Origin: Vespa crabro | Lineage: Eukaryota; Arthropoda; Insecta; Hymenoptera; Vespidae | DNA: 64,000 nucleotides | Assembly (NCBI RefSeq): GCF_910589235.1 | Contig: NC_060957.1 | Span: forward strand, 3,724,312 to 3,788,311 | Direction: 5' to 3' | The notes under the pieces: generated by a model | The model's database searches: none | Told to the model about the DNA's origin: nothing | The model's input: the letters and a program-made list of their open reading frames with translations, nothing else | Position numbers and translations under genes: made by a program | In this document: positions 39,554-53,103 of the stretch, one piece after another | Position numbering within the stretch: the first letter of the stretch is position 1 | Layout: every line of letters starts with the position of its first letter

Positions 39554-42009
39554 TAAAAATAAGAACAGTAATTTCGTTAATAACTACAATATCGATATTA
39601 TTAATTACAGAAACAACGATAATAACGATAATAATAATACTAATGATAATAACGATAATAATTATATTAATAAAAACAATAACAACGTTAATAATAAGAA
39701 CAATAATAACGATAATAACGATAATAACGATAATAATAATAACAATAATAATGATAATATCGAAAATAATGATAATAACGATAACAAAAATAACGATAAT
39801 AACGCTAATATCGATAAATATAATAATAATAATAAAATAAAAACAAAAATAATAATTACAATAATAACGATAATAACTATAATAACGATAATAGCGATAA
39901 TAATAATAACAATAACGATAATAACGTTAAAAATAATAACGATATCAACGATAATAATAAGCAAAGTAATAACAATAATAACGAAAAAAACAATAATGAC
40001 GAATTTAATTACAACGATAACATTGTAAATAATAATTAGAATAATCATGATAATAACGATAATAAAGTTAATAACGATAATAACGATAACTACGATGTTA
40101 ATAATTACATTAATAACGAAAATAACGATTTAAACGATTATAACGTTAATAATGATTAAAATAATAACAATAATGACGACAATAAAATTAATGACGACAA
40201 TAATAATAACAATAACAATGATAATAATAAAAGTAACGATAATAACTATAATGAGGATAAAAACGGTTATAACGATAATACCGATAGTAATAATTATACT
40301 GAAAACGTTAATAACGAGAATAGCGATAATAGCTACTATAACCATGATCTTAATAACATTGATAAGGATATATACTATAATTAAGATAATTATAATAACA
40401 ATAATAACGATAATAACAATAATTATGAAAACAATAATAACAATAGTAACGATTATAAAGAAAATAACCATAATAATAATAACAATATTAACAATAGTAA
40501 CGGTAATAACGATAATAACAATATAATCGATAATAATAATAATAATATAATAACAATAGCTATTATAGCGATAATAATCATAAAAATAATAACGATAATA
40601 ACGACAAAAACGGAAAAAACGTTAATGAAAATAATAACAATAATAGCGACAATAACTGTAATAAATATAATTACAATAATATTAACAACAGTAATAAAGT
40701 TACAAACGATAAAAACGATATTAATAATTACAATAGCAACGATAATAACGATAATAACGATAATATTAATAATAATAACAATAAAATAATAATAACAATA
40801 ATAACGAAAATAGAAAAAATCATATTAACGATAATAACGATAATAACGATATTATCGTTAATAACTATAATAACGAAAATTACGATAATAACGATATAAA
40901 CGAAAATAACTGTAACCATAATAACGATAATAATTATGACAATTATCACCATAATAGCGAAAATAATAATAACAATAATGACGATAATAAACGTATTAAA
41001 GATAAAAATAATAATAACAATAATAACGATAATAAGGACAATAAAAATAATTATTAAAATAAAAATAACTATAATAAAGATAATAACAAAAATAACGATA
41101 ACAATTGTAACTATAATAACGACAATAACGATAAAAACGATAATAATACCAATAATCATAACGATATTAACGATAAAGATGATAATAATTATAACAATAA
41201 TAAGCATAATAACGATAATAATAAAAAGAATAATAACGATAATAACGATAATAACGATAATAATAACAACGATAAGAACGATAATAATAATAATAACAAT
41301 AATAACGATAAAAATGATAGTAATAATAACTATAATATAGATAATACCGTAAATAATAATATTAATAATAAAGATAATAAACATAATAACTATAATGACG
41401 ATATCAATAATAACAATAATAACGATAATAACGATAGTAACAAAAAAAACCATAATAATAAAAACAATAATAACGATAACAAAGACAATTTCGATAATAA
41501 TAGTAAAGATAACAACGATAACAATAATAATTATAACAATAATGATTATAACGTTAAAATAATAACAATTAGAACACTAATAACGATAATAACGATTATA
41601 TTGTTATTAATATTAATGATAATAAACAATAATATTAATGTTACGATAGTTACGATAACAGCGATAAAATGAATAACAATAATGACAACAAGAACGACAA
41701 CAACGGTAATAAAAATAATAATAACGATAATAACGATAAAATGGATAATAATAATAATAACAGTAAAATAATAACGATAATAACTATAATAACGATAAGG
41801 TCGATAATATTGATAATAATATCAACGATAATGAAGATAATTACGTTAATACGTATAAAAACGAAAATGATAATAATGATAATAATCATAACAAAAATAA
41901 AGGTAACAACGATAATAACTATAATGGCGTTATCAATAATAACAATAATAACGATAATAACGATTATGATAAAAACATTAATATCGAATATAACGATAAT
42001 AACGATAAC

Positions 42010-42125
42010 GAGAATAATAATAAGTATAATAAAAAAACCACGATGAAAACTATATTAACGATGATAATAAAAACAATAATAGCGATAATAAAAATAATGA
42101 TATAACTAATATTTACAATAATAAA
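42010..42125 (+). repeat. Satellite higher-order cassette delta, copy 2
   Basis: AAGTATAATAAAAAAACCAC, then AAAAACAATAATAGCGATAA and AATGATATAACTAATATTTA, matching 37275-37445 with a shorter middle. Confidence 0.5.
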
Positions 42126-44101
42126 GATAATAACGATAATAATAATAATAATAAAAACGAAAAAAAGTATAATAACTGTAATAACGATAATAATAATAAC
42201 CACAATAACAATAAAAACCATAATTACAATAATAATAATAAGAATAATAACGAAAATAACCATAAAAACGTTAATAATGAAAATAACGATAATAATGACA
42301 ACAACAATAGCGATATCAAATATACTTATAGAAATATTAATAACAATAGTATCGATAATATCGATAATAACGATAACAATAATAAACAAAATAATGATAA
42401 CAATGATAACAATAATAACGATAATAACAATAATTATAAAAATAATAATAACAATATTAACGATAATCTCGATAATATCGGTAATAACGACAACAATAAT
42501 AACGATATTAACTATAATAACGATAATAAAGATAACAATAATAACGATAATAAGGATAATAACGATAATAGCGATGATATTAAAAACATTAATAACGATA
42601 ATAACGATGATAATAATAATATTAATAACGTTAATAACGATAATAAAGTAATAACGATGATAATAATTACAGTAATATCGAAAATAACGATAATGCCAAT
42701 ATTAATAAATGAAATAATTTATTTAATAACGATAATAACGATAATAGCGATATCAGCGATGATAATTATAACATCAATATCAATAATGACGGTAATACCT
42801 ATAATAACGATAATAAAAACAACTGAAAAATCTATAATAAAGATAATTATAATAATAAAAATAACCATAATAACGATAATAATATTAATAGCAATAATAA
42901 CGATAATAACGATAGTAACGATAATAATAAGAAAATAATAACGATAATAACCATAATAACTTTAATAACGATAATTATAATAACAATAACAACGATAATA
43001 ACAATTATAACAATAAAAACGATAATAATAATAATATCGATAGTAACGATAATGACAATAATATTAATAACAATATGAACGATAATATCGATAATAGCTA
43101 TAAAAACAGTAATATCGAAGATAACAATAATAATAACGATAGTACTAATAATAATCAATATTAATAATAAACATATAATCGATTATAAGGTTAATAAAGA
43201 AAATAATAACGGTAATAATACTAATAACGATTGTAACGAGTATAACTATCTTAAGGATAAAAAACGATAATATCAATAATAACGATAATAACGATGATAA
43301 TAATAATTATAATAATATTAATAATTGTATTAGAACAATAACAATAATAAAAAAATAATAACGATAATAATGACAATAACGATAATAACGGTAATAACTA
43401 TAAAAAGGATTATAACGATGATAACGGTAATATCGATAGTAACGATAATAACAATAACAATAGCGATAATAACAACAGTAACGTTAATACGATTAATAAT
43501 GATAATAATAATAATAACGTTAGTAACAATAAATTGATAATATCGATATTAACGGAAATAATAATGATACTAATAATAGTAATAATAGTAATAATTATCG
43601 TATCGATAATATCGATAGCGGTATTTATAACGATAATAACGATAATATCGATTATAACGATTATAACGGAAATAACAATAATAACGATAAGTGCGATAAT
43701 AAAGTATATAACGATAATAATATTAATAATAACAATTATAATTTTATTACTAATATTAACGATAATAATCATAATAACAACAATATAGTTCATAACGTTA
43801 ATAATAATGAAAATAAGGATCATAATAATAACAATAATAATAAAAATAACGAATAAAAACGATAATAACAATTGTAACGTATTAGTGATTATATTAAGGA
43901 TAATAATATTATTAATAATAATAGCGATGATAAAGATGAAAATCATTATAACGATAATAAATATAGTAAAGATAATAACGATTATAATAATATCGATACA
44001 AACGATAATATGGATTATTTTAATAAAAACGATAATAAAGATAATAACAATTATAACGAATATAAAACTTAAAACGGTAATAACGAAAATAATGATAATA
44101 A

Positions 44102-44133
<32 letters not shown>

Positions 44134-44656
44134 TTAATTATAATAATAATAATAACGATAAAACAGTAATAATAAAAATTATGGTAATTGCGATAATAAC
44201 TATAATAATAATTATTATATTAATAATAGTAATAGTAATAATAATACCGATAAAAACTGTCAAAATAGAAATAACGATATCTGCAATAATAACGTTAATA
44301 ACTATAATAACGATAGTAACGATAATATCGATAATAACGATAATAACGATAGTAATGGTAATAATGTTAATAAGGATAATATGAACGATAATAATAATTA
44401 TAACGATAAAAACGAAAATAACGATAATAATAACGATAATGATAATATTATTAATGATTATAATAATAACGATAATAACGATAATAATTACAATAACAAT
44501 AATAGTGACAACAATGATAATAACATTATTAACGATAATAATAACGATAATAATAATAATTATAACGATTATAAAGGTTATAACTATGTTAAGGATAATA
44601 ACTATCATATCAATAAATACGATAATAACTATTAGAATAATAATATTAATATTTCT

Positions 44657-44948
44657 CCTTTTTTTTCTTTTTTTTTGATGGTCTGAGAATGCCGATCTTT
44701 ACGCACTATCGCACGACCCCTCCAACACTTCACCATTTGGGTCCCCCATTAATGTCCCTGGAATGTCTGGCTTGCCGTTGGAATAAGCACTACCGACTAA
44801 ATTTATATCCATCCTAATGGCATAGTGAAACCATCCCGGCACCGCTATGGGCCATTACTTCGAAATGGCGCTACTACATGAGGTCCCTTTACGGGATTCT
44901 CCATTCGGCTCCATGGGGCAGGAGACTCGTGCAAAATTAAGGTCACGT
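44657..44948 (-). other. R1-clade 3' UTR (island 3)
   Basis: Homologous to 20719-21020: it contains GGATGGATAT, TTTAGTCGGTAGTGC, GACATTCCAGGGAC and GCATTCTCAGACCATC in the same order. A frame crossing 45148-44855 is in the wrong register and is not a real C terminus. Confidence 0.75.
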
Positions 44949-47858
44949 CTATTGGCCGCCCATCTCCTTTTTTCTGCATAAGATGGCCCTGACTTACCTT
45001 GTTCCATTCCTACTGACCTCGGAGCAATTCCTTGACTATGTTGTCTGGCGAAATGTCTCCGAGGTCCTACTTCAATGCAGTTGATCGGCGTTCTACCGGG
45101 TACACCTGAAAAACGTGTGGTGGGCGTCGTCATTGGTCGACCCCCCATAGGGGCAGTTGCCGTCTCCTACCTTCATCATTTTTGCTAGGTAGGAGCAGAA
45201 TAGGACATACCCTGACAAGAATTGGGTGAGGTAGAAGTCGACCTCTCCCGCCTCCCGGTTTAGCCAGTTGTCTAGTTGACTGATGAAACGGGCAATCCAT
45301 CTGCCCCTAGGTTCTTGTTCTCATCTGCATTGCCAGGCCTCGATGCTGCGATCCTTGATGCCTCCTTCTTCCCCAGAACGGGCTTCTGCTGGTGGACGAA
45401 TTGTCTCTCTTTGGCTAGTAGATCGATCGGGATTACCCCCGCGATCATTAACACCGCGGGCTCCGAGACCGTGCGGTAGGAACACGCGATTCAGAGAGCG
45501 CTCCTCATTTGTACCACGGCTATGCTTGCGATCTTTCTCGTGACGCAGCGCCTCGGTCCAGACTTCCTCGCCACACAGCATCACTGCTTCGGCGGCGCAC
45601 ATCAGTAGTCGCCTCATGCACGGTCGTGGACCGTTGACGTTTGCCATGAGTGTGCCAAGCGAGGCTACTACTTTTTCGCCTTATTGGCTCCCCTAATTAT
45701 ATGCTCTACGAAATTGAGCTAGATTTCAAGCATTACGCCTAGATATTTTACCGCTGACTTGGTCTGGACCGTCGGGTCTTCTACCGTGAAAGTGCACAAG
45801 GTGTTGTTACGCTACTTCGTAAGTAGCATGATCTCAGTCTTCTTGGCTACTAGACACAGCCCATGGTCTTCTATCTACGGAATGACTCTTCGTATGACCT
45901 GGTTGAGCAGCAGATGTGCGTCCTCCGTTTCTGTTGCGTTTATGAAAACTGCAATGACATCTAAGAACCCCACCATGAAAGATCCCTCAGGGACTGCCAT
46001 ACGTAAGATACCGTCATTGAAAATATTCTAAACATCCGGTCCCAGTATAGAGCCCTTGGCTGCCCCCGATGTCCATCCCAATCTTTTCGGAACATCGCCT
46101 CTATTGAATTCTAGGAAGCGATCGTTCAGGTAGTCCCCGAGTATTCGGAGTAAATAATCCGGGAGTAGATACTACTGCAATTACGTTCGAGCGCTTCACT
46201 TGCCAAGTCCCACCTGATGAAGTTGAAGGCATTTCGCACGTTTAAGGTAGTCAGCAGATACAAATGGCGGGATAAATTATTTCCGCGCTCCGTCATATTA
46301 GCGGCCGTGACAACTTACTGGACTGCGTGTATAGTGGAGAGGCCAGATCGAAATCCTTACTGACGGACAGCGCGATCGCCCTCTGCCCTCACGGCAGGTG
46401 TGGCCTAAACAGTTTCTCCAGGAGGTTGTCAGTCGTGTCGAGCACATATAAAGGCCTGTATGACGAAACGACATCTGCTGGGTCCTTGCCCTTATTTAAG
46501 AGTACACATCTCGTTTTCTTCCACGGGGTGGGAAAAATGCTCTCCATGAGGCACATGTTATACATGTTAAGCAAGAGCTGACTCTGTGCAACAGCTTTCA
46601 TTATTTCCGCTGGAAATCCGTCTGGTCCTGGAGCTTTCGTGTTCCGCATAGAAGATGCGGGCCTGAGGAGCTCTCCCACCGTAAACTGTGGCGCTTCGGG
46701 GCTGCCATTCGCAGACGGGCCAAACTCTTAATTCGGCTGTGAGGGGAATAGTGTATCAACTATGTTTTCCAACGTCCTCGCGTCCTGAGAGATTCCTTGC
46801 TTGTGTGTCCCCAGCTTGCGAGTGACGATCTGATATCCAAATTCCCACCAATTCTGGTCGATATCCATGCACAGCTCCTTCCAGCACCGTCGTTGAATGT
46901 CTTTGAAGATCCTCTTCAGTAACATGTTGGCCGCTTTATACTCTACGCTCAAGTGAGCAGCGTCGAGTTCGCGGCTCTACGTTCGTTGTGCTAACCGGCG
47001 AAGCCTTATGTTCTTCTTGCGAAGAACTGTGATCTCGTTCGTCCAACAGTATGCAGGACGCCGCTGCCGGTTCGTGTTATTTCCTACTATCGCGCAAGCC
47101 TTTTGGTTGAGTTGCATAGTTGCTGCAGTAATCCTCCTGGATTGCGCATGTGGCGATAGACTCGCGGTAGCAATTTTAAGGGATCTCCATCTTTCATTTA
47201 AGACCGAAAACAGCCTCTCTTGATCCATTTCTGCAATGATCTACTGGACGGTTTTACTGGAGTTGTGACGGCTGGCCTCCTATCGTGTACATCGAAGAGG
47301 ATGTACTGATGGTCGCTCCCGGTATAATCCTCAATTACCCGCCAGCCTGCGACTCTTGCCACAAGTTGTTCGTTGTCTAGAGAGACGTCCAGGATCGTCT
47401 CTCTGTAGCCAGGTCTTCAACAAGGTTGACGTCGAGCCTGTGTTGAGAACTGCTAGCTCCAGTCTCGACACAACCTCCATGATTCACCTTCCTCTGGAGC
47501 CCGGTCTGACCTCCCCCCATTTGAGAGCTTTGGCGCTTAAGTCTCCAGCCATAATGAGATCACCATGCAGTTCCCGTAGCGCGTTTTCTAGATCGTCCAG
47601 TTTGTTCTGGAAGTCCTCTGTCCGGTCATACGGGGTGAGATATACGCTGACATAAGTCATCAAGTTATGTTTCACCCAAATGTAACCGCGTCCGTAATCC
47701 TGATACGACACATTTATCTGTCGGGTATCTGAGATCCAGACAGCCGCGGTGCCCAATTCGTCGGCGTACCATCCAGCTCCTATTATATTCTGGTACTGTT
47801 CGCTGATCAGAACAACATCCGCTTATTTCTCAGAGCAGATCTGGGTTAGGAGATGGCA
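44949..47858 (-). pseudogene. R1-clade ORF2 remnant (island 3)
   Basis: Starts at LLTQICSEK, aligned with FLTQLYSEKKADIVLISEQY of the plus copy. The endonuclease part (47756-47484) reads ELGTAAVWISDTRQINVSYQ and LIMAGDLSAKALKWGE. The linker part (47228-46977) reads QRRPAYCWTNEITVLRKK. The reverse transcriptase part (46679-46389) reads TKAPGPDGFPAEIMKAV and VSSYRPLYVLDTTDNLLEKL. The catalytic YADD is changed to FLDV at 45967-45956, removing the second Asp. Downstream, MANVNGPRPCMRRLLM and the PIDLLAKERQFVHQQ block lie in different frames. The C-terminal finger reads CPYGGSTNDDAHHTFFRC. Multiple stops and frameshifts; the family-matching stop is at 44949-44951. Confidence 0.85.
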
Positions 47859-47880
47859 CAGAGTTGGGTTAGGTGATGGA

Positions 47881-48272
47881 ATAAGAGTGACAATAATTAC
47901 GATATAAAAGATAGTAACGATGATAACGATATTAATAACGATCATTATAATAGTAACGATAACAGGAATATTAATAACAATATTATTAATAATAATAATA
48001 ATACTGATAATAAAAAAAAATAAGGATATAAACGTATATAACGATAATAACGACAATAATAACGACAATGATAATAGTAACGAAAATAACGGTAGCAACT
48101 ATAAAAATTACGGTAATAACGATTATAACGATTATAACGTTAATAACGATAATAATAACGATAATAAGGATAACGATAAAAACATTAATAAAGTTGATAA
48201 TTACGATAATAGTAGTAGTAACAATAACAGCGACAATAATAACGATAATAATAGTAATGTAGTTAATAACTC
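47881..48272 (+). repeat. GATAATAAC satellite array, segment 4
   Basis: About 0.4 kb of satellite separating the island 3 and island 4 retrotransposons, in the standard orientation. Nothing else is visible. Confidence 0.9.
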
Positions 48273-50962
48273 AGGATTGAAACGATATATATATTCTAGC
48301 AGTACATGAGACTAGATTTTTGGATAAAAATGTGACAGAAACTAAAGAATATAAAATCTTTAAAGGTAAGCATGCGATTAAAATTATGATGTGATTGCCA
48401 AACTTGGGAACATACTTATATATCTGTAAATGAGTATTAAACTTTGTAACAGAATTCAAATCCCGCTCAGAAAGGATGTCTCTTTAGACGATGAAATGCA
48501 AAAGTCAATTATACATTTTTATTAATTGTCATGCACCAATAAATAAAGACAACATGAAGAACCCAAATAAAGTAGAGGAATTCTGGGACATCCTGGACGA
48601 TGAAATGTCTAAAATTCCAATGTCAAATGTAGTGATATTACTTGGAGATTTCAATGCCGAAATAGGAAGAGAGAGTATTCAAAGAACAATAGTGGGAGAA
48701 TATGCTGTACACTAAAGAACAAATAGAAATGGGATGAGATTGATTACTATTCGTAAAAACTTTCAATTGAAGGTAATATTGACATTCTACAGGAAATTGC
48801 CAAGAAGAGCTAAAACATGTATTTCTCCAAATCCATGTTTCCAAGGTGAATTTCAAATTGATCATGTTGCTATATCCAAAGAAACATGACGGAAATTATG
48901 TGTGTCAAGGTAGTAAGAAGGTGAGAATTTGAATCTGATTACTATTTGTCTAAAATCAAAATCAAATTCCTACCCAACAGAAATCACAGAAGAGGGGAAA
49001 TAATAAATAAGTACAATACAAATAGACTCCAAATTACACAAGAAACTTTGGAAACATTTCAGGAAGAAATAAAAGTAACTCATCATGGGAAGTGGCAAGA
49101 TTTATTAAAAGAAATAACGAACGCAAGCCAGAAAATATTTGAACTAGCCAAGCATAGAAAAAAACCTTGGTGGAACCAAATATGTGAAAATGAATTACAG
49201 GATAGAATAAAACAATGGAAAAAGTGGAAATACTCGGGGAAGACTGAACACCATGATGTATTCAAACAACGAAAGAAAGACGCTGCTAGAATAATAAGGG
49301 GAGTTAAAAAAATCTTTCGAAAAATCACATCTTATCGTCATGCAAAACAACTTTTTTAAAAATAATTCATGAAATTTCAATCAGACATTTAAGAGTCAAT
49401 TAAAGGGGTATCAAGCGTCTAGCATATGCTTCAAAGATGAAATTGGTAAATATGGCCTAAGCATTGCGGAATACTGTGAAATAATTGCGAAACTCTTTGA
49501 CCAACTTTTAAACTGCCCTAAACCAAAACATGAATTTGAATTCTCTGAAACAACTGAAAATCTGGAAGAAGATATACCACCCAAAGGTGAAGAAATTAAG
49601 GAAGCAATTAACAATCTAAAAAATACTGATGCTAGTGAAGAAGACTCTATAATAGCTAAACTTTTGAAATGGTCTCAATCCAAAGTCATTGAAGAAATGC
49701 AGTTAATCTTTGTAGATATTTGGAGAACCGAGAGGATTCCAGAAGAGAGGAAAGTAACTCTAATTCATCCATTACATAAAAAGGGGAACAGACAGAATGA
49801 AGATAACTATAGAGGCATTTCTCTTCTGCAAACTGCATACAAGGTAATCTCAAAAATATTGCTGAATAGAATATAATCAACACTTGACAAGCAACGGGGA
49901 GAGTAGCAAGCTGGATTTCGAAAAGATAGATCTTCTTCAAATCAAACTTTTAACTAACAATTCATAATTCGCCGTAAGATACTGAATTCAAAAGTCATAG
50001 TAATAATTTTATAGATTTTTGAAAGGCATTTGACTCGGTTGGTAAAGAAAACATAGATAAAATAATACGTGAATTTGGAGTTAATAATAAATTGGCCAAC
50101 TTAATACGTGAAACACTAACTGACACGATATCAAAAGTAAAATTTATGGATGAGATATCTATACCTATTGAGGTAAATATAGGTGTAAGGCAAGATGATG
50201 ATTAATCACCTCTTCTATTCAACTGAGTTCTAGGAAAAATTGTCAGAATTTGGAAGGCAAAACTAAAAGAACAAAACGTTTCGCCAGTTTACTTGGGAAG
50301 AAGAACTAAGGCATTGAAATAAGTTGCCTAGAATTTGCAGACGATTTTGCTATAATGTCAGACAACCTAAAAAGTGCAACAATACGAATCAATCTCTTGG
50401 AAGAAATAGCTGACGAAGCAGGTTTGATATGCTTAGTACTAAATTATAGATTAGATAAACTACATGTACCAGAAAGGAGAATCAGGGGGATAATTTTAGG
50501 ACCAGTGAAAACAACAAAACTATGGAAATTAATATCTAATGCTGAAATATACAGGAACATAGAGGGCATAACTGAAAGGATAAGGAAAATAAGACTGCAA
50601 TTTTTGGCCATATTTTCAGAATGGATGAAAACAAATTAAAAAAAGGACACTAGTGTACCTTTGGGAAAAAAAGGCAACAACAAGTCGGATTCAAGAGGTA
50701 AAGAAAGATCTAGAAAGATATAATATAAGTGATGAAGAAACTATAGACACAGAGATTCTTAGAAAGAGGGTATTAAGAATGGAAGAATTCCAAGGAAGTT
50801 TGGTGGAGACACCTGGTGAAAAGTGGTCTGAGAACAGAAAAAAGAGCACAGTGGAAAGACGAAGGAATATTGGAGGGAACGAAAAAGAAAACAGCTAAGT
50901 ATGATGATTTGATATTGGTATGGGGTCCCCAGCAGGCCTCATCGAAAAAATAAGAATAGAAA
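48273..50962 (+). mobile_element. APE-type non-LTR retrotransposon, 5'-truncated, probably RTE-like
   Basis: About 2.7 kb, unrelated to the R1-clade family in sequence and lower in GC. It begins mid-endonuclease and ends after a C-terminal block read as WYGVPSRPHRK, with a short A-rich tail running into satellite near 50962. No clear target-site duplication could be fixed because both flanks are simple sequence. There is only one copy in the window and no equivalent in the matching part of copy A, so it either inserted after, or lies outside, the segmental duplication. Confidence 0.85.
48305..50945 (+). pseudogene. Endonuclease-reverse transcriptase remnant (RTE-like)
   Basis: Decayed single-ORF polyprotein that would have nicked DNA and reverse-transcribed its own RNA. 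The endonuclease remnant reads HETRFLDKNVTETKEY near 48307, then CHAPINKDN and VVILLGDFNAEIGRE (48491-48715). The linker (48946-49359) is Lys-rich. The reverse transcriptase reads LIHPLHKKGNRQNEDNYRG then ISLLQTAYKVISKILLNRI (49664-49876), FIDF-stop-KAFDSV with TGA at 50020-50022, GVRQDDD where the family usually has GVRQGDG, and an intact FADD box at 50334-50345. The C-terminal part reads YLWEKKATTSRIQEVKKDLE. Several stops and frame changes make it dead. The RTE assignment is tentative; the APE-type non-LTR class is firm. Confidence 0.85.
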
Positions 50963-51904
50963 TATAATAATAATAATAACGATAATAACGACCATAATAA
51001 TATTAACAATAATAACGATAACAACAATAATAACGATTATAATGATTATAACGATAATAACGATAATAACGATAATAACGATAATAACGTTAAAAACGAT
51101 AATTACAATAGTAACGATAATTATAATAATGATAATAATAATAAGAATGATTATAATGATAATAACGATAATAACGACAATAATGTTAATAACGATAATA
51201 ATAATTGTTACGATAGTAACATTAATAACAATAATAATAACCATAACATAAATAATAACGGTAATAACAGTAATAAAAATAATAATAAAAATAATAAGAA
51301 TAACGATAATATCGATAATTACGGTAATAACGGTAATAACGATAAAACGATAATAACGATAAAACGATTACAATTATAGTAACATTGATAATGATAATAA
51401 GAAAGATAGAAGTAATAAAAACGCTAACCACGATAATGATAATATCGATAACGATAACGTAAATATCGATAATAATATCGATTATAACGATAATAACGGT
51501 AATAATAACGATAATGATTGTAATAATTATAATAATAATGAAGATAATAACAATAATTACAATAATAATAATAAAAATGTTAATAACGATAATAACGATC
51601 ATAACAAGAATAATGATAATAATAATAATAAAGATAATAACGATAATAACGGTCATAACGGTAATAACGATTATAATGATAATAACGATAATAACGCTAA
51701 TAACGATTATAATATCATAATAATAATAATTACTATAATGAAAATAATTGCTATATTAATAACGGTATTAGTAATAATAATAATAATAATAATTATAATA
51801 ACAATAACAACAATATTAACGGTTATAATGATAATAACGACAATAACATTAAAGGCGTTAATATTAACGATAATAACGAAAATAATCTTAATAATAACGA
51901 TAAA
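50963..51904 (+). repeat. GATAATAAC satellite array, segment 5
   Basis: About 0.9 kb of satellite. Only the last ~50 bp (AATCTTAATAATAACGATAA context) matches the sequence left of 2625, so the duplication boundary is probably near 51860. Confidence 0.92.
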
Positions 51905-52586
51905 AATGAGTTGTTCGTAACGTAATTTCGTTTTTTTTAATGAAAATAAAATACAATTTTCTTATAATGAACAAATATTTTATTAAATTATTTATTGGCA
52001 ATTCTGGTTCATTACGTTTTGCCATCTTTCTGGTAGTAGAATTATTTGACGATCATAAAATTTTTGGTGTTTCCTGACAAAAAACCGAACGAGGTGATAT
52101 TTGACCAACTCATTTGAAGTGAAGGTTTTACCGTCTAAAAAATTTTGCAGTGTCCGTAACAAATAATAATCCGAAGATGCCAGTTCTAGATAATATGGTG
52201 CGTCTGGCATTCTAGCCCATTCAAGCTGTAAAAGCTTTTGGTGATAGATCAATCTTGTATTAGGTCTCGCATTATGTTGTTGGAACACTACACCTATTCT
52301 GTTGATTAATTCTGGCCTTTTATGTTGAAATGCATCAGCCGGTTCGTCCAGCTGATGACAGTTGACTTCCGAATTAATTGTTGTGATATCCGGTAAAATC
52401 TCGAAAATAAGATTCCTTTAAAATCCCACCAAACAGATAGCATCATCTTTTTTTGATGGATATTTTGGAAATTTTGGAAATGCTTTGATCCGTCACATCT
52501 TTTTTGCTCCACGATTTCTTACGTTTGACATTGCTATGTACAACCAATTTTTCGCCACCAGTAATGATACGCTTCAAAAATGGATT
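51905..52586 (-). mobile_element. mariner-family DNA transposon remnant, copy B
   Basis: Fuller sister of 2625-3173, with the same outer end (GAGTTGTTCGTAACGTAAT) and the same junction to the R1 fragment near 52586. It retains the ~140 bp deleted from copy A. The 5' third of the element is missing. Confidence 0.88.
51992..52586 (-). pseudogene. mariner transposase remnant, copy B
   Basis: The upstream frame (52512-52306) has MMLSVWWDFKGILFSRFY with the first catalytic Asp. After a break the frame 52288-51992 reads FQQHNARPNTRLIYHQKLLQ, then LELASSDYYLLRTLQNFLDG with the third Asp box, and ends LPERWQNVMNQNCQ and stop. In mariner transposases the second Asp is in QDNARPH; here it is His (QHNARPN), so the active site is lost apart from the frameshift. 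The N-terminal DNA-binding region is absent. Confidence 0.9.
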
Positions 52587-53103
52587 CTAGAGCACGAGGA
52601 GAACCACTCCCGTTCTGGTCTGCCGGACCGAACTAACGTCTACTAACGACTACGTCTGCGTAGATTTTACTCTTGCGTAGGTTTCAGGTGGATCGCGTCC
52701 GGCTTCGTTCTCTTTCTCAGCCTGCCCTTCGATTTGCTCTGCTTCTGTTTCTCCTGCGATGGGGATTTGGTCGCCTTCTGCGAGGATGTTTCCTCATTTT
52801 TTTCTTCTTGACGACATCCGTCCACTTAGTGGCTTCGATCGTCGTCGCCTCTTGCATCGGTCATATGAGGCTTTCTACAGGGAACTGCGGCGGGATTGTA
52901 GCTGCTCTCTTGTCTGTGCTAACATCTGGTATAGAGTTGGCCCGTGGCCGTTGAGAGACATGGAAGAGGATCCTCGCTCCCTCATTGACCTTTGCTCGAG
53001 GTTTATACATAAACTCGAGGCAGTCAATGATCTCCTCCAATTCCAGGAACCCTTGCTTGATCGCATTATATACGCTCGGCTGTCTAGTCACAGACGCACT
53101 CAT
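52587..53103 (-). pseudogene. R1-clade ORF1 (gag-like) fragment, copy B
   Basis: Starts MSASVTRQPSVYNAIKQG and continues ELEEIIDCLEFMYKPRAKVN in one frame, better preserved than copy A. A stop follows VESLI near 52861. Beyond it the same register aligns with the Lys/Glu-rich central part of the ORF1 at 16689 (EATTIEATKWTDVVKKK against EATTTEAAMWSEVANRR). It is truncated before the zinc knuckles at the mariner junction. Confidence 0.8.

Larger units (their letters stand above)
21040..44656 (+). repeat. GATAATAAC satellite array, segment 3 (longest)
   Basis: About 23.6 kb of uninterrupted satellite. I found no island of other sequence in it. Orientation is uniform except for a short flipped block at 39421-39553. 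It contains dispersed higher-order cassettes and a few pure AAT tracts. All open frames inside follow from the triplet composition. Confidence 0.95.
44657..47880 (-). mobile_element. R1-clade non-LTR retrotransposon, 5'-truncated (island 3)
   Basis: Minus-strand copy of the family at 14411-21020. It begins near 47880 within the first ~20 codons of ORF2 and runs to the 3' UTR, ending with TTCTCAGACCATC and a tail of A with one G (44676-44657). The tandem units, leader and ORF1 are absent, as expected of 5' truncation during insertion. At the 5' edge a short string with CCTAACCCA appears twice, possibly filler DNA. I found no convincing target-site duplication. Confidence 0.88.

Noticed and set aside
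21040..44656. Possible CRISPR array or regular direct-repeat system
   Set aside because: The unit is 9 bp with no unique spacers and degenerate throughout. The sequence context is eukaryotic, with non-LTR elements and a mariner.
44638..44676. Poly-pyrimidine tract as a possible regulatory site
   Set aside because: It is the complement of the A-rich 3' tail of the minus-strand retrotransposon in island 3.
47840..47880. CCTAACCCA repeated twice, resembling telomeric CCCTAA
   Set aside because: There are only two imperfect copies about 25 bp apart at the truncated 5' end of the R1-clade copy, and one of them aligns with ORF2 sequence of the plus copy (TTCCTAACCCAGCTC).
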